DNA of 64,000 bases from Pseudomonadota bacterium (GTDB lineage Bacteria; Pseudomonadota; Gammaproteobacteria; Burkholderiales; Burkholderiaceae_C). The stretch lies in assembly GCA_963205115.1 (NCBI GenBank), contig CAUJHV010000080.1:1-64000 (forward strand), written 5' to 3'. The stretch's first letter is position 1; every line of letters begins with the position of its first letter. The notes under the pieces were generated by a model that saw only the letters and a program-made list of their open reading frames with translations, ran no database searches and was not told the origin of the DNA. Below are positions 1 through 7,678 of the stretch, piece by piece. Made by a program: the position numbers and the translations under genes.

Positions 1-64
1 CGGTCGCGCGCACCGTGACGGGGGCGCCCGCCGGTGACGGCCCGCGCATGAAGCGCGGACCTAC

Positions 65-86
65 GCGGCGCCCTTTCGGGCGCCGC
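65..86. terminator. GC-rich hairpin near the left edge
   Basis: A perfect 9-bp stem (GCGGCGCCC / GGGCGCCGC) closes on a TTTC loop. No T-run follows on either strand, so it is terminator-like rather than a textbook intrinsic terminator. It lies about 190 bp beyond the stop of the leftward DUF1028 gene and could end that transcript or one entering from the left. Apart from this hairpin I see nothing recognisable between the left edge and base 274. Confidence 0.35.
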
Positions 87-274
87 GCACCCCTTCGCTG
101 CGCTGCGGGGCGCCCGTTTCGCCCCTGCAACCACCCGACCCCACCCCGCCCCGTCGCGAATCACCAGGGGTTCGCATTGGAATTCATGGGTGCGGTGTAC
201 GGTGTTGCCGGCAGGACGCGGGAGAACCAGCGGGTACAGCCGCCATCGTCAGGCGTGCGTCGCGCAACCCGGTC

Positions 275-982
275 TCAACGCCGCAAATGCCGCGCCACCC
301 AGCCCGGCACATGCTCCATGCGCCACTGCCACCAGCGCGGCACGGCCGGCGTGTGGGCGCGCTGCACGTAGTACGGCACCATGGGGCAGAACCAGTCCCA
401 CAGGCGGCGCAACTCGGCCTCAGGCTGGTCATGCAGGTCCACGCGCAGGTCAACCAACGGAAAGGTTTGGTCGCCGTACACCAGCAGCGCAGCCGAGTTC
501 TGGCCCTCGGGCTGGCCGCCGGCGTCTCGGCCGGCTTCCACGGCGCGCACCAGCCGTTCGGCCAGTGTCTTCGTGGCGGATGCTTCGAAGGCCTCGGCCA
601 TGGCCTTGACCACGCCTTCACCGGCCAGCACGTTGCCGGCCACGGCGTAGCCGTCGCCCAGGATGTGTCCGCACCAGGGTGCGTTTTTCTCGCCGGTAAA
701 GGCAAATGAGCGGCCGTAGACGTCGACCACATGGATCTGGCGCGATTGCGGGAAGGGGTCGGCCGACTGCAGCTCGGCCACGATCTTCTCGGCCGACAGT
801 GCGGAGCCGATCAGCTGGCGCGCCAGCGGCAGCAGGTGCGGGTTGGCCACTGCCTGCAAGGAAGCCGCGCCGCGCTGCGGCACCACCACCGGGCAACGCA
901 CGCCCACGTTGGGCGAGTAGGTGGCGATGCCGACGCCGAATTCGCCGCTGCGCGGGCAGCGGGCCACGATGGAAAAGGTCAT
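275..982 (-). CDS. DUF1028 family protein
   Basis: A 235-residue protein opening with MTFSIVARCPRSGEFG and continuing with GVGIATYSPNVG, the conserved N-terminal pattern of the DUF1028 family. This family is thought to adopt an N-terminal-nucleophile hydrolase-like fold, and its substrate is not established. The start is supported by a GGAGTGA ribosome site that overlaps the end of the upstream gene. Its ATG lies 7 bp after the stop of the Bug binding protein gene, so the two are very likely co-transcribed and translationally coupled. In related bacteria DUF1028 genes often sit beside transporters for small organic substrates, so a hydrolytic step on the imported compound is a reasonable inference, not shown here. 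No signal peptide is seen, so it should be cytoplasmic. Confidence 0.82.
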   Translation of the reverse strand: MTFSIVARCPRSGEFGVGIATYSPNVGVRCPVVVPQRGAASLQAVANPHLLPLARQLIGSALSAEKIVAELQSADPFPQSRQIHVVDVYGRSFAFTGEKNAPWCGHILGDGYAVAGNVLAGEGVVKAMAEAFEASATKTLAERLVRAVEAGRDAGGQPEGQNSAALLVYGDQTFPLVDLRVDLHDQPEAELRRLWDWFCPMVPYYVQRAHTPAVPRWWQWRMEHVPGWVARHLRR

Positions 983-989
983 GTCGGTT

Positions 990-1976
990 TCACTCCATCT
1001 TGATGCCGGACTCCGCCGCCATTCGCCGGTAGTTGTCGAACTCGGCCATCGTCAGTCGGCCCAGCGCCTCGGGCGTGCCGGGTCGGGTGATGGAGCCGGT
1101 GTCTTCGATGCGCTTGCGCACCTCGGGCCGAGCCAGCAGCTTCAGCAACTCGGCCGACAGGCGCTGGATCACGGGCTTGGGCGTGCCGGCCGGCGCATAC
1201 AGCGCGTTCCATGAGGTGAAGTTCAGACCCGTCAGGCCCTGCTCGTCCAGCGTCGGGATGTCCGGGCCCGTGGCTGCTCGCGACGGCGCGGTGATGCCGA
1301 TGATCTTGATCTTGCCGTCCTTGGCCAGCGGCACCTGCGTGGGCAAGGTGCCGAAGTAGATCTGCACACGCCCGGCGATGAGGTCGGTGTTGACCTGCGG
1401 CGCGCCCCGGTAGGGAACGTCGGTGATCTGCGTGCCCGTCATGCGCGCCAGCGTGAGGCAGGCGAACTGGTTGCTCGAGCCGTTGCCGTGGTGGCCGCAG
1501 CTGAGCTTGCCGCTGTTGGCCTTCACGTAGGCCAAGAAATCGCTGGCCGTGGTGCCCGGCACCGAGGTGTGCGTGGACAGCACGATGGGCAGCTCGGCCA
1601 CGTAGCCGATGGGCTCGAAGTCCTTCGGGCCGTACGTGGCGCTCTTGTTCAGCGCCGGTGTGATGGCCGTGGGCGCGCTGCCGCCCATGATCAGCGTGTA
1701 GCCATCCGCGGGCGCCTTGGCCACCGATGCATGCGCGATGCCGCCGCTGGCGCCGGTGCGGTTTTCGACCAGCACCTGCTGGCCCAGCGACTTGGCCAGT
1801 TCTTCGCCGACGATGCGGCACAGCAGATCGGTGATGCCCCCGGCCGGGTACGGCGACACGAGGGTGATGGACTTGGCCGGCCAGGCCTCGTTGGACTGAG
1901 CCGACGCGAGGCCGGCCAGGCTCAGTGCCACGGCGGCCAGCGCCCGGCGGCGAAAGCGGAATCCACTGGATTTCAT
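990..1976 (-). CDS. Bug/TctC-family periplasmic binding protein
   Basis: About 328 residues. The N-terminus has a basic start (FRFRRR), a hydrophobic stretch and a LASAQS cleavage region, i.e. a Sec signal peptide. The mature part carries the Bug (Bordetella uptake gene) fold landmarks: SPYPAGGITD near the start, VENRTGASGG, PADGYTL and a VPYRGAPQ loop. Such proteins capture carboxylates for tripartite tricarboxylate transporters, but no TctA/TctB membrane genes are in this window, so it is an orphan receptor. The second in-frame ATG at 1976 is chosen because a GAGG ribosome site precedes it, while the ATG at 2006 has none. It is followed by the DUF1028 gene and is divergent from a LacI regulator, which probably controls it. 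The ligand cannot be told from sequence. Confidence 0.88.
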   Translation of the reverse strand: MKSSGFRFRRRALAAVALSLAGLASAQSNEAWPAKSITLVSPYPAGGITDLLCRIVGEELAKSLGQQVLVENRTGASGGIAHASVAKAPADGYTLIMGGSAPTAITPALNKSATYGPKDFEPIGYVAELPIVLSTHTSVPGTTASDFLAYVKANSGKLSCGHHGNGSSNQFACLTLARMTGTQITDVPYRGAPQVNTDLIAGRVQIYFGTLPTQVPLAKDGKIKIIGITAPSRAATGPDIPTLDEQGLTGLNFTSWNALYAPAGTPKPVIQRLSAELLKLLARPEVRKRIEDTGSITRPGTPEALGRLTMAEFDNYRRMAAESGIKME

Positions 1977-1990
1977 GGCCGGAACCTCGC

Positions 1991-2006
1991 ATGTAATTGA
2001 TTTCAT
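1991..2006. promoter_or_regulatory. Candidate LacI operator, copy 1
   Basis: ATGTAATTGATTTCAT is an imperfect palindrome lying 15 to 30 bp upstream of the Bug gene start. Read on the minus strand it is ATGAAATCAATTACAT, nearly the same as the element at 2071-2085 (ATGAAACGATTACAT). Two matching palindromes in the divergent gap between a LacI regulator and its likely target suggest an operator pair; this is inference from position and repetition. Confidence 0.5.
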
Positions 2007-2070
2007 CCAGTCTAGGAACGGCAGACGCGAACGTCAATCGATAAAGCGTCTCTTGGGTGAGGATGGCAAA

Positions 2071-2085
2071 ATGAAACGATTACAT
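2071..2085. promoter_or_regulatory. Candidate LacI operator, copy 2
   Basis: ATGAAACGATTACAT shares the half-sites ATGAAA and TTACAT with the element at 1991-2006, in opposite orientation, and lies 29 bp before the ATG of the LacI-type gene. The copies are about 80 bp apart, a distance compatible with looping or with separate control of the two divergent genes. This copy would be placed for autoregulation. Confidence 0.5.
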
Positions 2086-2113
2086 CGTCACCGCAGACTC
2101 GACAGCCGATCCC

Positions 2114-3136
2114 ATGGCAGGTTCCGCCCCACCCGCACCGCCTTCGGTGGCCGATGTCGCCCGCCTGGCGGGCGTGTCCGCGGCCACCGTCTCGCGGGCC
2201 TTCAACACGCCCGACCTGCTGGTGGCGGACACGCTGCAGCGCGTGCAGAAGGCGGCGGCGCAGCTGGGCTATCAGCCCTACGGCCTGGCGCGCTCACTGC
2301 GCAAACGGCGTTCGATGGTGGTGGGCATCGTGATGCCCTCGCTGCGCTACGCCTACTACGCCGGCACGCTGGAACACCTGCAAGGCCTGCTGGCGCGCGA
2401 AGGCTACACGGTGCTGCTGAGCTCCGCCAACCACGACCCGCAGGCCGAACTGGAAGGCGTGCGCGCGCTGATGGCGCAGGGCGTGGACTTCGTCGTTCTC
2501 TTCGGCCGGCCGCTGCACGACCAGAGTGCGCCGCTGCTGGCCTTGCGCGGCGTGCCGCACCTGCGCTGCTGGTCGGCGCTGCCCGACGAGCCGTCGGTGG
2601 CCTTCGACCACGGCAGCGCGATGGCCGACGTGGCGCATCACCTCGTGGCGCTGGGTCACCGGCGGTTTGCGGTTGTCATCCCTTTTGTCGCGCTGGCCGA
2701 TCGTTTTCGCGGCCGCCTGACGGCCCTGCGTGAAGCGCTTGCCGCGCACGGCCTGGCGCTGCCGCATGCCGCGGTGGTGGACGACGGCGGACTGGATGCA
2801 CCGGCCGGCCGCGCGGCCTGGCGCAGCCTGCAGGCGCGCGGGCAGCAGCCCACCGCAGTGATCTGCAGCAACGACCTGATCGCCGCCGGCGTCATCCTGG
2901 AGTGCCAGGCGCAGGGCCTGCGCGTGCCGCGGGACGTCTCCGTCAGCGGCTACAACGATTCCGCCCTGGCCGGCGCCTTCGAGCCGGCCATCACCTCGGT
3001 GGACACGCCGGTGGAACTGCATGCGCAGGAGGTGGCGCGCGTGCTGTTGGCGGCCCTGCGCGAGCGCACGCCCATTCCCTGCCTGCGGCTGCCCACGCAC
3101 CTGCACGTGCGCGCCAGCACCGGGCCGGCGCCGTGA
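2114..3136 (+). CDS. LacI-family transcriptional regulator
   Basis: 340 residues. The N-terminus holds the LacI helix-turn-helix (SVADVARLAGVSAATVSRAF, about residues 11-30) and hinge region (GYQPYGLARSLRKRRS). It is followed by a periplasmic-binding-like sensor domain, with VVGIVMPS opening the first subdomain and AVICSNDLIAAGV and DVSVSGYNDS in the second. The length is normal for the family. It is transcribed away from the Bug/DUF1028 pair, and matching palindromes lie in front of both transcription units. By analogy it represses the uptake genes until a ligand binds. It ends 51 bp before the stop of the converging AhpD-like gene. Confidence 0.92.
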   Translation: MAGSAPPAPPSVADVARLAGVSAATVSRAFNTPDLLVADTLQRVQKAAAQLGYQPYGLARSLRKRRSMVVGIVMPSLRYAYYAGTLEHLQGLLAREGYTVLLSSANHDPQAELEGVRALMAQGVDFVVLFGRPLHDQSAPLLALRGVPHLRCWSALPDEPSVAFDHGSAMADVAHHLVALGHRRFAVVIPFVALADRFRGRLTALREALAAHGLALPHAAVVDDGGLDAPAGRAAWRSLQARGQQPTAVICSNDLIAAGVILECQAQGLRVPRDVSVSGYNDSALAGAFEPAITSVDTPVELHAQEVARVLLAALRERTPIPCLRLPTHLHVRASTGPAP

Positions 3137-3187
3137 GTGCGGGCCGGGCCACCACCGGGCGCACGGGCCCGACGTCATCGGCCAAGG

Positions 3188-3559
3188 CTAGGATGTCTTC
3201 GGGGCTGCAGCCCGCGCGAACTCATCGAAAGCGGCGATGGCATTGGCGGCGTACATCACCGAAGGTCCGCCGCCCATGTACGTGGTCACGCCGAGCATCT
3301 CGTCGACCTCCTGCCGCGTCGCACCCAGCTTGACCAGGGCCTTGGCATGGAAGCCGATGCAGGGGTCGCAGCGCGCAGCGACGCTCAAGGCCAGCGCGAT
3401 CAGTTCCTTGGTCTTGGCGTCCAGGGCGCCGTTGGCGGTGGCCGATTTCCCCAGCTCATGGAAGCTCTTCATGACCTCGGGCGTGCTGGTGCGCAGCGAG
3501 GACAGCCCTGCCGAGATGGACTGGGTGAGATCGCGGTACTTGTTGGTCGGTTCGGTCAT
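3188..3559 (-). CDS. Carboxymuconolactone decarboxylase / AhpD-like protein
   Basis: 123 residues with the AhpD-type active-site pattern: KTKELIALALSVAARCDPC followed by IGFHAKALVKLGAT, that is a CxxC pair with a conserved His three residues downstream of the second Cys. Family members are small helical trimers or hexamers with peroxidase or disulfide-reductase activity, or decarboxylase activity when the Cys pair is absent. The intact CDPC pair favours a redox role. It is cytoplasmic, with no signal sequence. It lies downstream of the Met/His-rich exported protein gene on the same strand, about 95 bp away, so co-expression is possible but not certain. Confidence 0.88.
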   Translation of the reverse strand: MTEPTNKYRDLTQSISAGLSSLRTSTPEVMKSFHELGKSATANGALDAKTKELIALALSVAARCDPCIGFHAKALVKLGATRQEVDEMLGVTTYMGGGPSVMYAANAIAAFDEFARAAAPKTS

Positions 3560-3653
3560 ATGACTTTATAGGTTAGCTGCCAAGATCCGGTTTCCACCAG
3601 CGGGTTCACGATCGGGCCGAACCCGCCGGGGTGATGCACGGCGCCAGGATGCC

Positions 3654-4085
3654 CTACTTCTTCAGGCCGGCGCAGGGATCGCGTCGCGGCTGCGGCAAGG
3701 CCTTGCCACCACGCTCCTTGGCACGTGCGGCCATCTGCTCGTGGTGCTGGTCCTGGTAGGTCTTGCACTCGTCGTAGCTCTTCATCGCACGCATGCGGTC
3801 ACGGTGTTCCGTGCGCTCCTGCGGATTCATCAAACCCCAGCCAGGGGTGTTGTTGGAACCCGGTCGCGCCGCGCCGTGACCCGCGTGAGGCCCCATGCCT
3901 GCACCCATGCCGTGGCGCATTCCGGCGCCCATTCCCGCGCCCATGCCGGGCGCACTGGCGGCAGGCCCGGCGCCCATCGGCCCTACACCGGTGCCCGGCC
4001 CCTTGCCACTGCCGGGTTGTGCCGTCACAGCACCCGTACCCAATCCGAGCAGGGAGGCCAGCAGGATGATTCGAAGGTTCTTCAT
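3654..4085 (-). CDS. Exported Met/His/Gly-rich protein, possible metal binder
   Basis: 143 residues. It starts with a Sec signal peptide (MKNLRIILLASLLGLGTG, cleavage near VTAQ). A low-complexity tract at about residues 29-72 has repeated GMGAGM-type units, HGMG, GPHAGHG and similar, rich in Met, His and Gly. The C-terminal half (NPQERTEHRDRMRAMKSYDECKT and following) is soluble, charged and contains two Cys. Periplasmic Met/His-rich proteins often buffer copper; that is an inference here. Support comes from the CsoR-type palindrome 36 bp upstream and from the Met-rich multicopper oxidase in the same region. I recognise this as a conserved-looking protein but cannot name it. Confidence 0.75.
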   Translation of the reverse strand: MKNLRIILLASLLGLGTGAVTAQPGSGKGPGTGVGPMGAGPAASAPGMGAGMGAGMRHGMGAGMGPHAGHGAARPGSNNTPGWGLMNPQERTEHRDRMRAMKSYDECKTYQDQHHEQMAARAKERGGKALPQPRRDPCAGLKK

Positions 4086-4120
4086 GGTTCGCTCCTTGGC
4101 ATGTGAGACAACAGTGGAAG

Positions 4121-4138
4121 GATACCCTTATGGGTATC
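4121..4138. promoter_or_regulatory. CsoR/RcnR/CstR-type palindrome
   Basis: GATACCCTTATGGGTATC is a perfect 7-bp inverted repeat around TTAT, 36 bp upstream of the Met/His-rich protein start and so where it could overlap a promoter. The layout ATACCC-N4-GGGTAT resembles operators recognised by the CsoR/RcnR family, which sense Cu(I), Ni/Co, formaldehyde or persulfides. No such regulator is encoded in the window, so a trans-encoded repressor is implied. Confidence 0.55.
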
Positions 4139-4512
4139 AACACTCCTTGATTCGGGGCAAGCGAACCGACGGAACTCCGGGGTCGGCGGAGGGTCCGATC
4201 GGGTCGCCTCCCGACGACCCCACGCGCCGTGTGAGGCCAACCACGGCGTGGTCGTGCCGCCGGACTCGGGTGCGCTAGCCCAACGTGCACCCGCCGTGAC
4301 GCTGTCGTCCAGGTCGATGCTCATCCTCGCAGCCTGCCGGGGCTGTGCCGTCGACAACCACCTGACCCGCAAGCTGCCGACCAACGACATGCTGCTGGTG
4401 CCTGCATGAAGGGGCTGTTCGCGGGCGCGACGAACACCGGTCTTAGCGGTCGCGGGGCCAGTCGATGCGTCCGGTGTGCGGGGTGGCTGATCCCCGAGGC
4501 TTGAACCGAGTG
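4139..4512. other. Gap with possible decayed coding remnant
   Basis: No intact gene is visible between the Met/His-rich gene promoter and the decaheme cytochrome stop. On the plus strand an open stretch ends at a TGA at 4407-4409 and its last residues (NHLTRKLPTNDMLLVPA) look protein-like. No start or ribosome site accompanies it, and I cannot assign it to a family. It may be the tail of a deleted gene. Confidence 0.25.
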
Positions 4513-5388
4513 CTAGTCCTTCTGTCGCCCGCCCCGCTCACGACCGCCACGCTTTTCCGGCTCCACGCGCGGATCCCGGTGGCACTCCACGCAGTTCTGG
4601 AAGTCCCGGATGCCTTCCTCGACGTGCTCCTGACGCACCTTGGCTTCCGAGTGCTCGTGGCATCCGTAGCAGGTGTAGCGGCTGTAGTCGTTGTTCTTGT
4701 GGCAAGTCTCGCAAGTGGCTTCGTGGTCGCGGTCCAGCACGAAGAACTTGTTGTGGTCGAAGGTCGCCGGCTTCCAGGCGTCGGTCTTGTGACAGGACTT
4801 GCAGCCGCCTTGGAACTGGCGATGCAGGCGGTCGGTCGGCGCGTTGTGGCAGCTCTCGCACCGGTCCAGCTCGGCCTTGGCCAGCAGCGCGTGGTCAAAG
4901 TGGGCCGGCTTCCAAGCCTTGCTCTCATGGCACTTCGAGCATTCGATCTTCAGATCGCGGTGCACGGTGTCCTTGGGCGCTGCATGGCATGAGGAGCATG
5001 TGTCGCGCACCGCGACCTTCAGCAAGTCGTGCGAGAACGGCTTGCGGCTGCGCTTCGTGAGCTTCGGGCCCTGGTGGTCACTGTGACAAGCCATGCAGTC
5101 CTGCTCGATCAGTTCCTGGTGGAAGGACACCTTGACCGTACGGCTCGGGATCGGCACACCCTTGGTGGTCTTCAAACCAACGTCGGCCGTCGCGTGGCAT
5201 TCGGTGCACCGCTGTGACGATGCGCCGCGCCAGACCGCATGGCAGGCGAAGCAATCGGTGGCCAGCTCTGCATGGCCCTTGACCAGCGGCCCGGGGCTCA
5301 CCATCAGGTGCGGGTAGACAAAGGCCAGCGCCACCAGCACGAGCAGATTGAGCGCGATCACGGCCAGCAGGACGGGGCGCTTCTTCAC
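4513..5388 (-). CDS. Membrane-anchored decaheme c-type cytochrome
   Basis: 291 residues. An N-terminal membrane anchor (about residues 5-25) is followed by exactly ten CxxCH haem-attachment motifs: CFACH, CTECH, CMACH, CSSCH, CSKCH, CESCH, CKSCH, CETCH, CYGCH and CVECH. The repeats are interleaved with FDH/FSHD-type histidine segments that could give the distal haem ligands. This matches the cytochrome c3/NrfB-like multihaem class exported to the periplasm. A GTG start at 5388 is chosen because it overlaps the TGA of the upstream cytochrome b gene (GTGA) and leads straight into the anchor. With the b-type protein and the flavo-iron-sulfur reductase it should form a membrane electron-transfer chain from cytoplasmic reductant to a periplasmic acceptor. 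The final acceptor is unknown. Confidence 0.88.
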   Translation of the reverse strand: MKKRPVLLAVIALNLLVLVALAFVYPHLMVSPGPLVKGHAELATDCFACHAVWRGASSQRCTECHATADVGLKTTKGVPIPSRTVKVSFHQELIEQDCMACHSDHQGPKLTKRSRKPFSHDLLKVAVRDTCSSCHAAPKDTVHRDLKIECSKCHESKAWKPAHFDHALLAKAELDRCESCHNAPTDRLHRQFQGGCKSCHKTDAWKPATFDHNKFFVLDRDHEATCETCHKNNDYSRYTCYGCHEHSEAKVRQEHVEEGIRDFQNCVECHRDPRVEPEKRGGRERGGRQKD

Positions 5389-5969
5389 TTCCAGCCCCAG
5401 AACAGGAAGATGGCCACGATGTGGGCCGTCGCCAGCACGCTGAACGCGAGCGTGATGGGGAAGTGCACGACGCGCCACTGCTTGACCACGTCGAAGGTCA
5501 GGCTGTCCCAGTAGAGGCGGTCCTCGAGCTCCCCTTCGCTCAGGCCGCGATCGCGCATGCGCTGGCGGGCTTCCTCCATGCGCTTGCGCGCGCGGTCCAG
5601 GAGGAACTTGCCCGTCAGTCCGCTGCCCACGTTGATCAGCATCGCCCACACGGCGAGCCATCCGAGGATGGCGTTGAAATGCACACCCGCGTGGACCAGC
5701 ACCAGCAGCGATCCCAGCCAGGCCAGCAACTCGTGCCAGCGCAGCAGTTTCGCCGGATGCCCACTCTGGATGAGCTTGCGCTTGCGCAGCGAGTAGACGG
5801 TTGACCCGATGATCAGCAGGGTGCCGGGAATGCCCAGCCATCGGCCGACCCAGAGCAGGTCGAACAGGTGGAGCATGCCGTCGAGCGCCAACGCAATCAG
5901 CGCCAGTGCGGCAAAACTCCCGAGGAAGGGCAGCACCTCGCGGGTGAGGAGTTTCGGGCGCTGCGGCAT
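5385..5969 (-). CDS. Cytochrome b-type integral membrane protein
   Basis: 194 residues with four predicted membrane helices (about residues 13-31, 45-60, 79-120 as a double span, and 170-190). Candidate haem-binding histidines lie in LVHAGVHF and in VVHFPIT / ATAHIVAIF, the paired-His pattern of b561 or ferric-reductase-like cytochromes. A charged amphipathic loop (RARKRMEEARQRMRDRG) faces the cytoplasm. The ATG at 5969 overlaps the TGA of the reductase gene (TGATG), and the stop overlaps the GTG of the decaheme gene, so all three proteins are translationally coupled and probably made in fixed proportion. By position it would pass electrons from the reductase to the decaheme cytochrome. Confidence 0.78.
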   Translation of the reverse strand: MPQRPKLLTREVLPFLGSFAALALIALALDGMLHLFDLLWVGRWLGIPGTLLIIGSTVYSLRKRKLIQSGHPAKLLRWHELLAWLGSLLVLVHAGVHFNAILGWLAVWAMLINVGSGLTGKFLLDRARKRMEEARQRMRDRGLSEGELEDRLYWDSLTFDVVKQWRVVHFPITLAFSVLATAHIVAIFLFWGWK

Positions 5970-7213
5970 CAGGCCTCCAGCACGACGGCCGACGTGGGCC
6001 GACCCACGCACAGCAGGCAATGGCCCGGCGCCACGTCGTGGTCGGGCACGTGATCGTATTGCACCGTACCTTCGAGCAGGCGGGTCTCGCAGCTTCCGCA
6101 GCCACCCGAACGGCAGCCGGATTCGACGGCAACGCCGTGCCGCTCCGCAAAGTCGAGCAGCGAGGCGTCTCGGCCCTCCCACGCCAGCGTTCGGCCGGAG
6201 CGCTGGAACCGCACGTCGAGTTCAGCGGCCAGCGGAGCCGAGGCTTCAGGCGTCCCGGGCAGCTTGACGGAAGCCGGCCCAAAGGCCTCGTAGTGGATGT
6301 CTGGCAGCGGCACACCCCAGGCCGCGAGCGCGGGCACCAGCGACTCCATCATCGCCGGCGGACCGCAGACATAGAACTGGTGGCGTCCGTGCGGCAGGGT
6401 GCGCCGCATCAGTTCGACATCGACATGGCCGCGGTGTTGGAAATCGCGACCTTCGACGTCGGCTACGCCGGGCCGGCTGTAGACGATGTTCAGGCGCAGT
6501 GCTGGATGCTTCGCGGCGATCTGCTCGAGGCCTTGCTTGAAGGCCTGCTCCTGGCTGTTGCGCAGTCCGTAGTAGAGGTGCAACCTGCGCTGTGGCTGTT
6601 CGTCCACGCACCAGCGCAGCATGCTCATCATTGGCGTGATGCCGATGCCCCCGCCGATCAGCACCACCGGCACGTCCGGGTCGGGGTCGATGAAGAAGTG
6701 CCCGGCGGGGGCCTTCAGGCGCAGGATGTCGCCGACCTGCACATGGTCGTGGAAGTGGTTGGAGGACAGGCCCGGTGTGAACTCGGGGTGATCCGGCGGC
6801 GCGGGCACGCGCTTGATCGTCACGCGGTAGTACGACGGATCGGGACGTTCGGACAACGAGTAGCAGCGCGTGATGGCGCGCGGCACTGCAGTGGCTTGCG
6901 AACCCTGCGGTCCGACCTCCAGCGTGAAGGTCAGGAACTGCCCGGGCTTGAATGCCGGCAGGGGCTGGCCGTCGACAGGCTGCAAGTGGAATGAACACTG
7001 CGACTGCGCCGCATCCTCGAAGGCGCGCTGCACGACGCGAAACTCCCGCCACCCGACCCAGGCACCCTTCGACGGCGCCGCCCCCTCGAGCCCGGCGGTC
7101 GTGGGTGGGATTGCCGCCAACGCCCGTCGACGCATCACCGACACGCCGATCCCTGCCATCAACTGCAGGAGCAGCGCGGCAACGATCAATCCGAGCAGTT
7201 CAACGGCGGTCAT
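5969..7213 (-). CDS. Membrane-anchored FAD/NAD(P)H oxidoreductase with C-terminal 2Fe-2S ferredoxin domain
   Basis: 414 residues in three parts. A single N-terminal membrane helix spans about residues 5-25. A ferredoxin-reductase module follows: CYSLSERP resembles the FAD-binding RxYS region, GGGIGITPMMSML is the nucleotide-binding turn, and FYVCGPPAMM is the C-terminal NAD(P) motif. A plant-type 2Fe-2S domain closes the protein, with CRSGGCGSC and a distant CLLC supplying the four cysteines. The order resembles the reductase components of oxygenases and flavocytochromes. Fused ferredoxin, membrane tether and direct coupling to cytochrome b and c genes suggest an NAD(P)H-dependent electron input to a respiratory branch rather than to a soluble oxygenase. 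No oxygenase gene is nearby. Confidence 0.85.
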   Translation of the reverse strand: MTAVELLGLIVAALLLQLMAGIGVSVMRRRALAAIPPTTAGLEGAAPSKGAWVGWREFRVVQRAFEDAAQSQCSFHLQPVDGQPLPAFKPGQFLTFTLEVGPQGSQATAVPRAITRCYSLSERPDPSYYRVTIKRVPAPPDHPEFTPGLSSNHFHDHVQVGDILRLKAPAGHFFIDPDPDVPVVLIGGGIGITPMMSMLRWCVDEQPQRRLHLYYGLRNSQEQAFKQGLEQIAAKHPALRLNIVYSRPGVADVEGRDFQHRGHVDVELMRRTLPHGRHQFYVCGPPAMMESLVPALAAWGVPLPDIHYEAFGPASVKLPGTPEASAPLAAELDVRFQRSGRTLAWEGRDASLLDFAERHGVAVESGCRSGGCGSCETRLLEGTVQYDHVPDHDVAPGHCLLCVGRPTSAVVLEA

Positions 7214-7448
7214 CGATCAGGTTCGCATCACACACGCCGCCCCAATGGCGCCTTGCGAGCGGGTTCAATCGATTCTGGGCAGATGCCTCTCGCAGCTGCT
7301 TGATGGCGATCAACGGGGGCGGTGTGATCTCTCGCCCGGCAGCGCCATGCCGACGACTGGCGCATGCACGGCCAGGATGGAATCCCACGAGGTGATCGAG
7401 ACACCCATGGCAACGCCGGCGCTCTTCGGGGATGTTTGAGGTTCTGGG

Positions 7449-7678
7449 TCATTCAGTTGATGTGCCGCTGATGTCAGGGAAGGCCCCGAGGATGCGGCAG
7501 GGCGGCATGTCCTTGCCCAGCTTCTCCGTCATCGCGTGCTGGACATCGATGTCACTGAGGATGCCGAAGCCTTCCGCCTTCAGCGCGGCCTTGGTCTTCA
7601 CCATGGCCTCGTCGAACGACAGGCCCGTGAGCGTCGTGGTGAAGCCGTACTTCGGGAACCTCCGGGTCGGTTGAATCT
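7449..7678 (-). pseudogene. DUF302 protein fragment
   Basis: Reading leftward from just after the arsA stop, one frame gives FPKYGFTTTLTGLSFDEAM, then KAALKAEGFGILSDIDVQ and CRILGAFPDISGTSTE before a TGA at 7449-7451. The YGF...L.FDEA...LK.EGFG.L..IDV pattern and the CRILGA turn are the N-terminal half of a DUF302 domain. Intact family members are about 130 residues; here only about 70 remain. No convincing ATG or ribosome site precedes the fragment, and the C-terminal half is missing. The upstream edge nearly touches the arsA stop. I call it a truncated pseudogene, though a short product cannot be excluded. Confidence 0.65.

Noticed and set aside
5389-6315. Open frame continuing upstream of the decaheme cytochrome start
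   Set aside because: It is antisense-like low-information sequence overlapping two real genes in another frame. The GTG at 5388 coupled to the cytochrome b stop gives a proper membrane anchor.
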